From Azospirillum tabaci (GTDB lineage: Bacteria > Pseudomonadota > Alphaproteobacteria > Azospirillales > Azospirillaceae), in NCBI RefSeq assembly GCF_014596085.1, contig NZ_JACCJY010000001.1, positions 248,001 through 312,000 on the forward strand: a stretch of DNA of 64,000 nt, in the 5' to 3' direction. The notes beneath the pieces were generated by a model that made no database searches, had not been told where the DNA came from, and saw nothing but the letters and a program-made list of their open reading frames with translations. Below are positions 8,446-17,483 of the stretch, piece by piece. The position numbers were made by a program, and so were the translations under genes. Position 1 is the first letter of the stretch; each line of letters begins with the position of its first letter.

Positions 8446-9783
8446 ATGCTGCAGGCGAAGCCGCTTCGCTCATCCTCCACCGGCGCGCTGGCCGGCACCA
8501 TCCGCGTGCCGGGCGACAAGTCCATTTCGCACCGGTCGCTGATGCTGGGCGCCGTTGCGGTGGGCGAGACCGTCATCCACGGCCTGCTGGAAGGGGAGGA
8601 CGTGCTGAACACCGCCGCCGCCATGCGCCTGCTGGGCGCCCAGGCGGAGCGCGGCGGGGACGGCGTGTGGCGCGTGCGCGGCGTCGGCCTGGGCGGTCTG
8701 GGCGAGCCGTCGCAGGTGCTCGACATGGGCAACAGCGGCACGGCGGCGCGCCTGCTGATGGGGCTCGTCGCGTCGCACCCGATCACCTGCGTCTTCACCG
8801 GCGACGCCTCGCTGAACAAGCGCCCGATGGCCCGCGTGACCGGCCCGCTGGAGCAGATGGGCGCGCGTTTCGTCGGACGGTCCGGCGGGCGGCTGCCGCT
8901 CGCCGTGGTCGGCAGCGACCGCACCGTGCCGATCATTTACCGCCTGCCGGTGGCCTCCGCCCAGGTGAAGTCGGCGATCCTCCTCTGCGGCCTGAACACC
9001 GCCGGCACCACCACGGTGATCGAGGCGGAGCCGACCCGCGACCACACCGAACTGATGCTGCGCCATTTCGGCGCCACCGTGACGACCGAGCGGATGGAGG
9101 ACGGCGCGCTCGCCGTGTCTGTCACCGGCCAGCCGGAGCTGGCGGGGCGCACGATCGTCGTGCCCGCCGATCCCAGCTCCGCCGCCTTCCCGGCGGTCGC
9201 GGCGCTGCTGCGCCCCGGCTCGGAACTGCTGCTGCCCGGCGTCGGCATGAACCCGCGCCGCACCGGCCTCTACGACACGCTGGTCGAGATGGGCGCGAAC
9301 ATCGCCTTCGAGAACCGCCGCGACGAGGCCGGCGAACCGGTGGCCGACCTGCGGGTGAAGCACGGCCCGCTCAAGGGCATCGTCGTCCCGGCGGACCGCG
9401 CCCCCAGCATGATCGACGAGTACCCGATCCTCGCCGCCGCCGCCGCCTGCGCGGAGGGCACCACCGTCATGCTCGGCCTGAAGGAGCTGCGCGTGAAGGA
9501 GAGCGACCGCCTCGCCATGGTCGCCGACGGGCTGACCAAGTGCGGCGTGAAGGTGGAGGTCGGGGCCGATGACAGCCTGACCGTCTACGGCACCGGCAAG
9601 CCGCCGCAGGGTGGCGCCACCGTCGCCACCGCCATGGACCACCGCATCGCCATGAGCTTCCTGGTGCTGGGCATGGCCACATCCGAGCCGGTGCAGGTGG
9701 ACGACGGCGCCTTCATCGACACCAGCTTCCCCGGTTTCGTCGCTCTGATGAACGGCGTCGGCGCCAAGATCGCGGGGGCGTGA
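8446..9783 (+). CDS. aroA: 3-phosphoshikimate 1-carboxyvinyltransferase (EPSP synthase)
   Basis: A 445-residue enzyme that joins PEP to shikimate-3-phosphate, step six of the shikimate pathway. Visible signatures are [16 protein letters not shown] at the N-terminus, [13 protein letters not shown] with the glyphosate-site region, [13 protein letters not shown], and KESDRL followed by MDHRIAMSF near the C-terminus. The PGDKSISHR and NSGTAARL sequences resemble the class II (CP4-like) form, and an alignment would settle the class. The ATG at 8446 is the first before the conserved start; upstream in-frame codons are intergenic. It is followed by cmk with only a few bases between them. Confidence 0.96.
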   Translation: MLQAKPLRSSSTGALAGTIRVPGDKSISHRSLMLGAVAVGETVIHGLLEGEDVLNTAAAMRLLGAQAERGGDGVWRVRGVGLGGLGEPSQVLDMGNSGTAARLLMGLVASHPITCVFTGDASLNKRPMARVTGPLEQMGARFVGRSGGRLPLAVVGSDRTVPIIYRLPVASAQVKSAILLCGLNTAGTTTVIEAEPTRDHTELMLRHFGATVTTERMEDGALAVSVTGQPELAGRTIVVPADPSSAAFPAVAALLRPGSELLLPGVGMNPRRTGLYDTLVEMGANIAFENRRDEAGEPVADLRVKHGPLKGIVVPADRAPSMIDEYPILAAAAACAEGTTVMLGLKELRVKESDRLAMVADGLTKCGVKVEVGADDSLTVYGTGKPPQGGATVATAMDHRIAMSFLVLGMATSEPVQVDDGAFIDTSFPGFVALMNGVGAKIAGA

Positions 9784-9788
9784 GGACG

Positions 9789-10451
9789 ATGGGTCTGGTC
9801 ATCGCCATCGACGGCCCCGCCGCCGCGGGGAAGGGCACGCTGTCCAAGCGGGTCGCCCAAGCCTACGGCTTCGCGCATCTCGACACCGGCGCGCTTTACC
9901 GCGCGGTCGGCGTCGGTGTCCTGCGCGCGGGCGGCGACCCGGCGGACGCGGAGGCGGCGGCGCAGGCCGCCCGCGCGCTGCGGCCGGACGACGGCATCCT
10001 GAACGACCCGGCCCTGCGCAGCGACGAGGCGGCTCAGGCGGCCTCCAAGGTCGCCGCGGTGCCGGCGGTGCGGGCCGCCCTGCTCGAATTCCAGCGGACG
10101 TTCGCCGCGACTCCGCCCGGGGGCGCGCCGGGGGCGGTGCTGGACGGGCGGGATGTCGGAACGGTCGTATGCCCGAACGCCGATGCCAAGCTGTTCGTTA
10201 CCGCTTCGGTGGAGGTGCGGGCCGAGCGGCGACTCAAGGAGTTGCGGGAACGCGGGATTCCGGCTATACCGTCCGACGTCCTGGAGGACATGAAGGCCCG
10301 TGACGCGCGCGACAGCCAGAGGACGGTAGCACCGCTCCTGCCGGCTGCCGACGCTTTTGTGCTTGATACCTCCGCCCTCGACGCCGACCAGGCGTTCGCA
10401 GCGGCGACCGCCTTTATCGGAACGAAAACCGGTTTCGGCCCCAAGGTCTGA
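9789..10451 (+). CDS. cmk: Cytidylate kinase
   Basis: About 220 residues. It phosphorylates CMP/dCMP with ATP. The P-loop is GPAAAGKGT at residues 8-16. The region [11 protein letters not shown] binds substrate. [19 protein letters not shown] and the R-x-x-R-x-x-EL lid follow. I took ATG 9789 as start. A GTG at 9780 overlapping the aroA stop (GTGA) is the alternative and would add three residues. The order aroA-cmk-rpsA is widely conserved. Confidence 0.95.
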   Translation: MGLVIAIDGPAAAGKGTLSKRVAQAYGFAHLDTGALYRAVGVGVLRAGGDPADAEAAAQAARALRPDDGILNDPALRSDEAAQAASKVAAVPAVRAALLEFQRTFAATPPGGAPGAVLDGRDVGTVVCPNADAKLFVTASVEVRAERRLKELRERGIPAIPSDVLEDMKARDARDSQRTVAPLLPAADAFVLDTSALDADQAFAAATAFIGTKTGFGPKV

Positions 10452-10503
10452 GCATCAGGGTCCGGGCGCTTCGGCCCTCCAACGGAACGCATGTCAACCA
10501 AGT

Positions 10504-10524
10504 CGCCGGGCGTGGTGCCCGGCG
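10504..10524 (+). promoter_or_regulatory. Stable hairpin in the rpsA leader
   Basis: An 8-base GC stem (10504-10511 / 10517-10524) with loop gtggt, between cmk and rpsA and without a following T run. It could be a cmk-rpsA processing or attenuation structure. S1 mRNAs are autoregulated in other bacteria, but no such site is proven here. Confidence 0.4.
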
Positions 10525-10606
10525 CGGTGGTCCCATCGGGGGCCGGCCCGTTTTGCCGCGGGACGGACCATGGCGGGATCGCTTTCGGCCAACCTTAGGA
10601 GTTTCA

Positions 10607-12316
10607 ATGGCACAAGCTATGGCCCGGACCGGCGAGAAGGAAAGCTTTGCGGCTCTGCTTGAGGAGTCGCTCGGCACGGCCGAGTCCCTCGAAGGCTCGG
10701 TCGTCAAGGGCCGCGTCGTCTCCGTCGAGAACGACATGGTCACCATCGACGTCGGCCTGAAGTCGGAAGGCCGCGTCGCGCTGAAGGAATTCGCCGTTGC
10801 CGGCCAGCCGCCCGAGCTGAAGGCGGGCGACACCGTCGAGGTGTATCTGGAGCGCATGGAAGACAAGAACGGCGAAGCCGTTCTGTCGCGTGAGAAGGCC
10901 AAGCGCGAAGAGGCCTGGGCGCTGCTGGAGAAGTCCTTCCAGGACCAGACCCGCGTCACCGGCGTCATCTTCGGCCGCGTCAAGGGCGGCTTCACCGTCG
11001 ACCTGTCGGGCGCCGTGGCGTTCTTGCCGGGTTCGCAGGTGGACATCCGTCCGGTCCGCGACATCTCCCCGCTGCTGGGCACCCCGCAGCCGTTCCAGAT
11101 CCTGAAGATGGACCGCTCGCGCGGCAACATCGTCGTGTCGCGTCGCGCCGTGCTCGAAGAGAGCCGCGCCGAGGCCCGTTCGGAGCTGGTGGCCAACCTC
11201 AAGGAAGGCCAGGTTCTGCAGGGTGTGGTCAAGAACATCACCGACTACGGCGCGTTCGTGGATCTGGGTGGCGTCGACGGCCTGCTGCACGTCACCGACA
11301 TCGCGTGGCGCCGCATCAACCACCCGTCCGAGGCCCTGCAGATCGGCCAGACCGTCACGGTCCAGGTCATCCGCTTCAACCCGGAGACCCAGCGCATCAG
11401 CCTCGGCATGAAGCAGCTGGAAGCCGATCCGTGGGAAGGCGTGGAAGCCAAGTACCCGGTCAGCTCGCGGTTCAAGGGCCGCGTCACCAACATCACCGAC
11501 TACGGCGCCTTCGTGGAGCTGGAGCCGGGGATCGAGGGCCTGGTGCACGTCTCGGAGATGTCCTGGACGAAGAAGAACGTCCATCCGGGCAAGATCGTTT
11601 CGACTTCGCAGGAAGTCGAGGTCATGGTCCTGGACGTCGATCCGCAGAAGCGCCGCATCAGCCTGGGCCTCAAGCAGTGCCTGGACAACCCGTGGGAGAC
11701 CTTCCTCGACAAGTTCGGCCCGGGCACGGAGCTGGAAGGCGAGGTCAAGAACATCACCGAGTTCGGTCTGTTCGTCGGTCTGCCGGGCGACATCGACGGC
11801 ATGGTCCACATGTCCGACCTCGACTGGAACAAGTCGGGTGAGGAGGCCATCGCCGAGTACAAGAAGGGCGACCGCGTCAAGGTCAAGGTCCTGGACGTCG
11901 ACGTCGAGAAGGAGCGCATCTCCCTCGGCATCAAGCAGCTCGCGAACGATCCGTTCGAGGCTGCCACGGCCGGCCTGAAGAAGAACGAGGTCGTCACCTG
12001 CACCGTCACCCAGGTCACCGACGGTGGCATCGAGGTCACGGTCGGCGAGGGCTACACCGGCTTCATCCGCAAGTCGGACCTGTCCCGCGACCGTTCGGAG
12101 CAGCGTCCGGACCGCTTCGCCGTCGGCGAGAAGGTCGACGCGAAGGTCACCCAGATCGACCGCGGCTCCCGCCGCATCTCGCTGTCCATCAAGGCCCGCG
12201 AGATGGAGGAGGAGAAGCAGGCGATGGCCGAGTACGGTTCGTCCGACTCGGGCGCCTCGCTGGGCGACATCCTGGGTGCGGCTCTGAAGCGCAAGCAGCA
12301 GACCGGCGAGGAGTAA
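10607..12316 (+). CDS. rpsA: 30S ribosomal protein S1
   Basis: A 569-residue protein with six S1 (OB-fold) repeats. The repeat cores are visible, for example GVVKNITDYGAFVDLGG, GRVTNITDYGAFVELEPG and GEVKNITEFGLFVGLPG, each followed by a R-I-S-L-G-(M/L/I)-K-Q closing strand. S1 binds mRNA and helps 30S initiation. The start is ATG 10607, preceded by TTAGGAG at a 7-base spacing. Codon use is strongly biased toward preferred C/G-ending codons, as expected for a highly expressed gene. A GC-rich hairpin and a second T-tailed hairpin follow the stop. Confidence 0.97.
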   Translation: MAQAMARTGEKESFAALLEESLGTAESLEGSVVKGRVVSVENDMVTIDVGLKSEGRVALKEFAVAGQPPELKAGDTVEVYLERMEDKNGEAVLSREKAKREEAWALLEKSFQDQTRVTGVIFGRVKGGFTVDLSGAVAFLPGSQVDIRPVRDISPLLGTPQPFQILKMDRSRGNIVVSRRAVLEESRAEARSELVANLKEGQVLQGVVKNITDYGAFVDLGGVDGLLHVTDIAWRRINHPSEALQIGQTVTVQVIRFNPETQRISLGMKQLEADPWEGVEAKYPVSSRFKGRVTNITDYGAFVELEPGIEGLVHVSEMSWTKKNVHPGKIVSTSQEVEVMVLDVDPQKRRISLGLKQCLDNPWETFLDKFGPGTELEGEVKNITEFGLFVGLPGDIDGMVHMSDLDWNKSGEEAIAEYKKGDRVKVKVLDVDVEKERISLGIKQLANDPFEAATAGLKKNEVVTCTVTQVTDGGIEVTVGEGYTGFIRKSDLSRDRSEQRPDRFAVGEKVDAKVTQIDRGSRRISLSIKAREMEEEKQAMAEYGSSDSGASLGDILGAALKRKQQTGEE

Positions 12317-12330
12317 GGTCCTTCCCATCT

Positions 12331-12356
12331 CCCTCCCCTGCGTCAGCGGGGGAGGG
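12331..12356. repeat. Dispersed GC-rich hairpin repeat, copy after rpsA
   Basis: Arms of 11 bases (ccctcccctgc / gcgggggaggg) with loop gtca and one G-T pair, 15 bases after the rpsA stop. The same arms recur at 39393-39468 and 51625-51649. It may also serve as a terminator for rpsA. Confidence 0.75.
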
Positions 12357-12382
12357 TCGGGGAGGGGGCCCGTCTCCCGTAC

Positions 12383-13252
12383 CTACGCCAAAGAAAAAGC
12401 CGCCGCGGGCATCCCCCGGCGGGTTTTTCCTTTTTTCAACCCCCCTCCCCCCCCCCCCCCCCCCCTTTTGGGGGCGCGGGGGGGGGGCCAACTCGCATGC
12501 CCGACCAGGGGCAGGGCGACGACCAGCCCGAGGAAGCCGGTCAACAGCCCGGCGCCGGTCACCAGAACGATCAGCCCGGCCCACAGCGCCATGACGCGCG
12601 GGTTGCGCAGCACCGCCATGGCCGAGGCCAGCGCCGCGGCGAAGGCGTCCACCGGGCGGTCCATCATCATCGGCAGGGCGGTGACGTTGGTGATGAAGGC
12701 GAAGGCGGCGAAGGCGAAGCCCAGCGCCGTGATGAAGGCGGTGAAGACCAGACCGTCCAGGCTGAACATCTGCGCCACGAAATGATCGAGCGCGATGGCC
12801 TCGTGCGGGAAGAACAGGGCGAAGGCCACCACGTTCATCCGCGCCCAGATCATCACATAGAGCATCAGGATCAGGCCGGCGGTCAGGATGTGGTAGGGGT
12901 TGGCCCGCCACGCGGTCAGCGCCCGCCACAGGCTGGGCCGGCGTCCCTCCTCGACGTCCTTGGAAATCCGGTAGAGTCCGAGCGCGAGAAGCGGGGCGAT
13001 CAGCAGGAAGGCGCCGATCATCGGCGCGATCAGATAGGCCATCCCCGCCAGGACCAACCCGCCGGTCAGCGCGAATCCGATGGCGACGAACAGGGCGCCG
13101 TAGGCGAGGCTGACCCAGCCCGACGCCCGCAGGTCCATCCAGCCCGCCCGCAGCCAGCCCAGCGCCTGGGCGGTGGTGACGGTGCGGACGCGGTCCGCGT
13201 AAGGCAGGCCGGCCAGCGGATCGGCGGGGCCGGTGTGATGGGCGTGTGTCAT
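12383..13252 (-). CDS. DUF2189 integral membrane protein, 3' end disrupted
   Basis: The ATG at 13252 has GGAGGT 6 bases upstream. About 245 residues of normal protein follow: a short charged N-terminus ([18 protein letters not shown]) and roughly six hydrophobic segments. The pattern is typical of DUF2189, a conserved alphaproteobacterial membrane family of unknown function. Just after LPLVGHASW the frame enters a poly-C/poly-G patch and becomes an implausible [12 protein letters not shown] tail. Relatives usually end with a short hydrophilic tail soon after this point. The stop given at 12383 is therefore unlikely to be the native one. The gene is inserted, in opposite orientation, between rpsA and ihfB. 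Confidence 0.75.
   Translation of the reverse strand: MTHAHHTGPADPLAGLPYADRVRTVTTAQALGWLRAGWMDLRASGWVSLAYGALFVAIGFALTGGLVLAGMAYLIAPMIGAFLLIAPLLALGLYRISKDVEEGRRPSLWRALTAWRANPYHILTAGLILMLYVMIWARMNVVAFALFFPHEAIALDHFVAQMFSLDGLVFTAFITALGFAFAAFAFITNVTALPMMMDRPVDAFAAALASAMAVLRNPRVMALWAGLIVLVTGAGLLTGFLGLVVALPLVGHASWPPPRAPKRGGGGGGGGLKKGKTRRGMPAAAFSLA
12394..12428. terminator. Bidirectional terminator between rpsA and the DUF2189 gene
   Basis: AAAAA, a GC stem built from gccgccgcggg and ccccggcggg, then TTTTT. It lies between two convergent genes and has T runs on both strands. Confidence 0.7.
12440..12487. other. Homopolymer-rich low-complexity patch (possible assembly artefact)
   Basis: Six C, one T, then 19 C (12447-12465), TTTT, GGGGG, CGC and ten G (12478-12487). 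No other sequence in the window looks like this. It falls exactly at the 3' end of the DUF2189 gene. See the finding on this locus. Confidence 0.85.
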
Positions 13253-13324
13253 GGCGAACCTCCAACCGTATCCGGCGACAGGGACCGTGCCAACCAACTC
13301 ATCGGAAATGGTGCGCTCAAAGGC

Positions 13325-13341
13325 AATCCGTAAGACGGATT
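13325..13341. promoter_or_regulatory. Palindrome between the DUF2189 gene and ihfB
   Basis: Perfect 7-base arms aatccgt / acggatt with a 3-base spacer, about 75 bases before the DUF2189 start and about 170 bases before ihfB. It is a candidate operator for either gene; no regulator can be named. Confidence 0.4.
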
Positions 13342-13512
13342 AATCGTATTTCGGGCCTTTTTCCGGGCGGCGATCGGGCAAGCCGGAGCGTTGCCGGGAA
13401 AAGGGTTCCGGCAGAAAGGCTTAGCTTGACGGTCACCGGACCCGGTGGCACGCTTGCGCGCAGGTCAAGGAGCGCGGTGCAGGGCGCTCGAACCGGGGGA
13501 AACGGAATCGCC

Positions 13513-13797
13513 ATGACCAAATCAGAGCTGATTCAACGGCTCGCGGAGCGCAATCCGCATCTGTACCAGCGCGACATCGAAAAGATCGTCGGCACCATCT
13601 TCGACGAGATATCCGAAGCGCTCGCCCGCGGTGACCGGGTGGAACTGCGCGGGTTCGGCGCCTTCTCCGTCAAGCGCCGCGACGCCCGCACCGGCCGAAA
13701 CCCGCGCACGGGCGAAGCCGTCGAGGTGGGCGAGAAGGCGATCCCCTTCTTCAAGACCGGAAAACAGTTGCGCGAGCGCTTGAACACCGACGAATGA
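13513..13797 (+). CDS. ihfB: Integration host factor subunit beta
   Basis: A 94-residue HU/IHF-family DNA-bending protein. [17 protein letters not shown] and the dimer core [14 protein letters not shown] fit IHF-beta rather than HU. The DNA-intercalating arm has [11 protein letters not shown] with the key proline, and the C-terminus [15 protein letters not shown] is typical. Its position shortly downstream of rpsA is conserved. The start follows a GGGGGAAACGG purine stretch. The protein would work as a heterodimer with IhfA, encoded elsewhere. Confidence 0.95.
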   Translation: MTKSELIQRLAERNPHLYQRDIEKIVGTIFDEISEALARGDRVELRGFGAFSVKRRDARTGRNPRTGEAVEVGEKAIPFFKTGKQLRERLNTDE

Positions 13798-13885
13798 TGT
13801 CCGTTCATTGACAGCCCGTCGCTGATTCATCGGCCCGGACCCGGCGCTGCCCCGGCCACCGATCATGGATACGAGGACCACACCC

Positions 13886-14275
13886 GTGCGTTTCATCGCC
13901 CTCATCATCGCCGTTCCCATCGCGCTGGCCGCGGTGCTGTTCGCCATCTCCAACCGTGGCCTGGTCACGCTGTCGCTCTGGCCGCTGCCCTTCACGCTGG
14001 AGGTTCCGGTCTATCTCGCCACGCTGGTGGCGCTGGTGATCGGCTTCCTGGCCGGCGGAATCGTCGCCTGGAACGCCCAGCGCCGCCACCGCCGCCGCGC
14101 CCGCCGCTCGACCGACCGCGTCTCCTACCTGGAGCGCGAGCTGAAGGAGACGCAGGCCCGCGCCGCCGCCGCGGAGAAGCGTCTGGCCGAGATGAACCGT
14201 CCGGTGTCCGGCACCGCCGGTCTGCCCGCGGTGACCGGGTCCGGCGCCGCCCTGCCGGCGACCACGGTCCACTGA
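13886..14275 (+). CDS. lapA: LapA-domain (DUF1049) membrane protein
   Basis: About 129 residues with two transmembrane helices (FIALIIAVPIALAAVLF and VYLATLVALVIGFLAGG) joined by a short loop with SNRGLVTLSLWPLPF. A basic, coiled-coil-like cytoplasmic tail (YLERELKETQARAAAAEKR) follows. In enterobacteria LapA acts with LapB in controlling LPS synthesis; no lapB is visible here. I prefer GTG 13886, with GAGGA about 8 bases upstream. ATG 13865 adds seven residues and lacks a ribosome-binding site. The gene is immediately downstream of ihfB, an arrangement common in this class. Confidence 0.85.
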   Translation: MRFIALIIAVPIALAAVLFAISNRGLVTLSLWPLPFTLEVPVYLATLVALVIGFLAGGIVAWNAQRRHRRRARRSTDRVSYLERELKETQARAAAAEKRLAEMNRPVSGTAGLPAVTGSGAALPATTVH

Positions 14276-14297
14276 CCGCCCGCCGGTAACCCCTTCG

Positions 14298-14319
14298 GCC
14301 CCCCGTCCGGCCGGGGGGC
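14298..14319 (+). terminator. GC hairpin after lapA
   Basis: Seven-base arms gcccccc / ggggggc with an 8-base loop, about 20 bases past the lapA stop. No strong T run follows, so it is only a probable terminator. Confidence 0.4.
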
Positions 14320-14362
14320 GGGAGGGGGTTCCGCTTTGCCGGACCTGTGGAGGGAGCCGCCG

Positions 14363-15319
14363 ATGCGCACCGTCACCGGAGCCGAGCTGAAGTCCGTCCT
14401 GCACTTCCGCATGCTGATCGAACGCATGCGTCAGACCTTCCGCGCCGGGGTCGAGGTGCCGATGCGGCACCACCACACGGTCGGGACCTACGGCCAGAAC
14501 GACGGCACGCTGCTGCTGATGCCGGCGTGGCAGGTCAACCAGTCCATCGGCGTCAAGGTGGTCACCGTCTTCCCCGACAACGGGGCGAAGGATCTGCCGG
14601 CGGTGCAGGGTCTGTACCTGCTGATGGACGGCAAGACGGGGATGCCCCAGGCGGTTCTGGACGGCACCGCCCTGACCAAGCGGCGCACCGCGGCGGCTTC
14701 CGCGCTCGCCGCCTCCTATCTCGCGCGGCCCGACTCGGAACGGTTGCTGATGGTCGGTACCGGGGCGCTGGCGCCCGAGCTGATCGAGGCCTTCGCCACC
14801 GTCCTGCCGATCAAGCATGTGCTGGTCTGGGGCCGCAGCCTCGAGAAGGCGAAGAAGGTGGCCAGCCGCTTCCACCGCCCGAAATTCCGCATCGAGGCCA
14901 CGGCCGACCTGGAAGGGGCGGTGCGCGGCGCCCAGGTGATCTCCTGCGCCACGCTGGCGAAGGAGCCGCTGATCCGCGGCGAATGGCTTCAGCCGGGCGC
15001 GCATCTCGACCTCGTCGGCGGCTTCACCCCGGAGATGCGCGAGGCGGACGACGACTGCATCCGCCGCTCCCGCGTCTTCGTGGACACCCGCGAGGGGGCC
15101 TGCACGGAGGCGGGGGACATCGTGCAGCCGATGAAGGCCGGCATCCTGACCGACGCGGACATCGCCGGCGACCTCTACGACCTGACCCGCGGCCAGCGCG
15201 CCGGGCGCCGCTTCTACGACCAGATCACCCTGTTCAAGTCGGTCGGCACCGCGCTGGAGGACCTTTGCGCCGCCCAGCTGGCGGTGGAGATGGTGATCCA
15301 CAACGACACGATCCGCTGA
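14363..15319 (+). CDS. Ornithine cyclodeaminase / mu-crystallin family protein
   Basis: A 318-residue NAD(P)-binding protein. The N-terminal substrate domain has VPMRHHHTV and TLLLMPAW, with the catalytic-lysine region GVKVVTVFPDN. The Rossmann part has LLMVGTGALAPELIEAF, and a late DLVGGFTPEMREADDD motif supplies the acidic residue. Family members include ornithine cyclodeaminase, alanine dehydrogenase and ketimine reductase, so the exact substrate cannot be read here. The start has AGGGAG 8 bases upstream. The next gene, an FAD amine oxidase, starts 14 bases later, which suggests a joint amino-acid catabolic operon. Confidence 0.88.
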   Translation: MRTVTGAELKSVLHFRMLIERMRQTFRAGVEVPMRHHHTVGTYGQNDGTLLLMPAWQVNQSIGVKVVTVFPDNGAKDLPAVQGLYLLMDGKTGMPQAVLDGTALTKRRTAAASALAASYLARPDSERLLMVGTGALAPELIEAFATVLPIKHVLVWGRSLEKAKKVASRFHRPKFRIEATADLEGAVRGAQVISCATLAKEPLIRGEWLQPGAHLDLVGGFTPEMREADDDCIRRSRVFVDTREGACTEAGDIVQPMKAGILTDADIAGDLYDLTRGQRAGRRFYDQITLFKSVGTALEDLCAAQLAVEMVIHNDTIR

Positions 15320-15333
15320 GGCGTTCTCCCATC

Positions 15334-16458
15334 ATGACTCTCCGCATCACCATCGTCGGCGCCGGCATCATGGGGCTGTGCACGGCCTGGGCGCTGGCCC
15401 GCGCCGGACACGAGGTCGCGGTTTTCGACCAGGGCCAGGTGCCCAACCCCTTCGGCAGCTCCGTGGACCAGCACCGGCTGTTCCGCCACGCCTACGGCGC
15501 CAGCGCCGGCTACGCCCGCATGGCCGACACCGCCTTCCAGGCGTGGGAGCGGCTGTGGGGCGACCTGGGCGAACGGCTGCTCGTCCCCAGCGGCACGCTC
15601 TGCACCGCCTCGGCGGAGGACGGGCGGCGTTGGCTGGCCGACAGCGTGAATGTGCTGGAGTCGCTGGGCCACCCCTTCCGCCGCCTGACTCCGGCGCAGA
15701 TCGCCGCGGAGTTCCCGCTGGTCGACGCCAACGCGGTGGCCGAGGGGCTGCATCTGGAGTCGGGCGGCGTGCTGCTCGCCGGGCGCATCGTGGAGCTGCT
15801 CAGCCACCATCTGAACGCGTTGGGGGTGACGGTTCACGCGCGTGCCCCCGTGACGGCCATCGACGCCGAGCGCGCCACCGTGACACTCGCCGACCGCCGG
15901 ACCATCGGCGCGGACGCGCTGGTGGTCGCCGCCGGGGCCTGGGTGACGAAGCTGCTGCCGGAGACGGCGGCGCGCCTGACCCCGTCACGGCAGGTCGTGG
16001 CCTATCTGATGCCGCCGGAGGGCCTGCGCGGCGTCTGGGCGACGGCGCCGATGCTGATCGACGCGGACGGGGAGAGCGGGGTCTACGTCGTTCCCCCGGT
16101 GGCCGGCACGACGATGAAGGCGGGCGACCACCGCTTCTCGCGCGTCGGCGACCCGGATGCCGACCGCGATCCCGATCCGGACGAGGCGCGCGACGTGCTG
16201 GACCGCGCCCGCCGGGTGCTGGCGGACGGGCACCGCTACAGCCTCGCCAACGCGGCGACCTGCTTCTACACGGTGACCGACGACGAGCGCTTCGTGGTCG
16301 AGCCGCTGTCCGCCCGCTGCTGGCTGATGAGCGCCTGTTCCGGTCACGGCTTCAAGTTCGCCCCGGCGCTGGGCGAGGCCCTGGCCGCCGCGATCGTCAA
16401 TCCCATCGGCGATCCGGCGCGGGCGTCCGAATTGCCGGACTGGGCGGCCGGGCGCTGA
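15334..16458 (+). CDS. FAD-dependent amine / sarcosine-oxidase-like oxidoreductase
   Basis: A 374-residue flavoprotein. It starts with a dinucleotide-binding motif VGAGIMGLCTAWALARAGHEV. It has the FGSSVDQHRLFRHAYG stretch typical of SoxA/MTOX-type oxidases (flavin attachment and substrate site), VVAAGAWVTKLLPE, and a C-terminal CSGHGFKFAPALGEA motif that closes the FAD site. It should oxidise a secondary amine or amino acid with O2 as acceptor; the substrate is unknown. It is 14 bases downstream of the ornithine-cyclodeaminase-like gene, so the two may act on the same or successive compounds. Confidence 0.88.
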   Translation: MTLRITIVGAGIMGLCTAWALARAGHEVAVFDQGQVPNPFGSSVDQHRLFRHAYGASAGYARMADTAFQAWERLWGDLGERLLVPSGTLCTASAEDGRRWLADSVNVLESLGHPFRRLTPAQIAAEFPLVDANAVAEGLHLESGGVLLAGRIVELLSHHLNALGVTVHARAPVTAIDAERATVTLADRRTIGADALVVAAGAWVTKLLPETAARLTPSRQVVAYLMPPEGLRGVWATAPMLIDADGESGVYVVPPVAGTTMKAGDHRFSRVGDPDADRDPDPDEARDVLDRARRVLADGHRYSLANAATCFYTVTDDERFVVEPLSARCWLMSACSGHGFKFAPALGEALAAAIVNPIGDPARASELPDWAAGR

Positions 16459-16573
16459 GCGATCTCCCGTCGCGGCCCCTCCGAGAGCCGGCGGAACGGT
16501 GCGGCTCCACCCCTGTTGAGAGGGCAATCAGCCTGTGTTGGCTGAAGCCTTACCGACAGGGAGTGACGCATCC

Positions 16574-16717
16574 ATGGCCGACGAACCTCGCAAAGTGGGT
16601 GTCTATGACACGGACGGCAACCGGGCGGCGACGGGCGGTGCGGCCGGCTCCATGAACTGGTGGGTCATCGCGCTGGTCGTGCTGGTGGTTCTCGCCCTCC
16701 TCTATTTCTTCCTCTGA
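16574..16717 (+). CDS. Small single-pass membrane protein (47 aa)
   Basis: A 26-residue hydrophilic N-terminus is followed by one transmembrane helix, WWVIALVVLVVLALLYFFL, at the very C-terminus. ACAGGGAGTGA lies upstream of the ATG. It resembles the tiny hydrophobic stress-induced proteins of proteobacteria and sits 42 bases before a general-stress-like gene. No function is known. Confidence 0.65.
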   Translation: MADEPRKVGVYDTDGNRAATGGAAGSMNWWVIALVVLVVLALLYFFL

Positions 16718-16759
16718 GTCCGGACCACGTCCGGAGCGGACCAGCACAGGAGCGGGCTC

Positions 16760-17380
16760 ATGAACAAGAAGACCATTGTCGCGCTGTACGACGACCTGTC
16801 CGGCGCCGAACGCGCGCTGAGCGAACTCGAAACCGCCAATCTTCGGCAGGACTTCACCATGGTGGGCGCCGACAGCGCGAAGCTGGGCTCCTCGGCCAGT
16901 CTGGCCACCGAGAACCGGCTGGAAAGCTGGCGCCACGCCGCCGATTTCGGGCAGGACCCGAATTTCGACGCCCGCGACCGCCGCGTCTCCATGCTGACCG
17001 GCATCGGCGTGACGCGGGAGGACGCGGAGGTCTTCGCGGAGGGCGTGCGCCGCGGCGGCGTGCTGCTGGTCGGCCGGGTCGAGGAGGCGATGTGCGACTC
17101 CGCGCTGGCCGTCATGCAGCGCCATGGCTCGGTCGACATCCCCGGCCGGGCGAAGGGCTACCGCGAGGCCGGCTGGAGCGGCTATGACGCCGCCACCGCC
17201 GATTACGACAGCGCGCAGGTCGCCGAGGAGCGCCGCCGTGCCGCCGCCGCCTCGCTGCGCGACGTCAACACGCAGGGCGCTAATCCGGCAGCGGGCGCTC
17301 CGGCGGCGACGCCGACCGCGACTCCGATGGGCACCCCGGCGACTCCGCCGACCGGGCGCGTCGATGTGAACCGCGAATAG
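16760..17380 (+). CDS. General-stress-protein-17M-like domain protein
   Basis: A 206-residue soluble protein. Residues 1-130 match the GSP17M/YflT type: MNKKTIVALYDDLSGAERAL, and TGIGVTREDAEVFAEGVRRGGVLL, which resembles the alternating membrane-free alpha/beta repeats of that family. After ~residue 150 the chain is charged (AEERRRAAAAS) and then low-complexity Pro/Ala/Thr. The partner or ligand is unknown. AGGAG lies upstream of the ATG. It is probably co-transcribed with the 47-residue membrane gene just before it. Confidence 0.75.
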   Translation: MNKKTIVALYDDLSGAERALSELETANLRQDFTMVGADSAKLGSSASLATENRLESWRHAADFGQDPNFDARDRRVSMLTGIGVTREDAEVFAEGVRRGGVLLVGRVEEAMCDSALAVMQRHGSVDIPGRAKGYREAGWSGYDAATADYDSAQVAEERRRAAAASLRDVNTQGANPAAGAPAATPTATPMGTPATPPTGRVDVNRE

Positions 17381-17483
17381 CGGGCCTGACCCCTTTCCGG
17401 CCCCGGAAGTCTGGTGATTGCCGCCCGCCCTTGTTAGGCTGCGCCCCGTCACCACCTTCCAGGGTCCGGAGAGCCGTTTTTCC

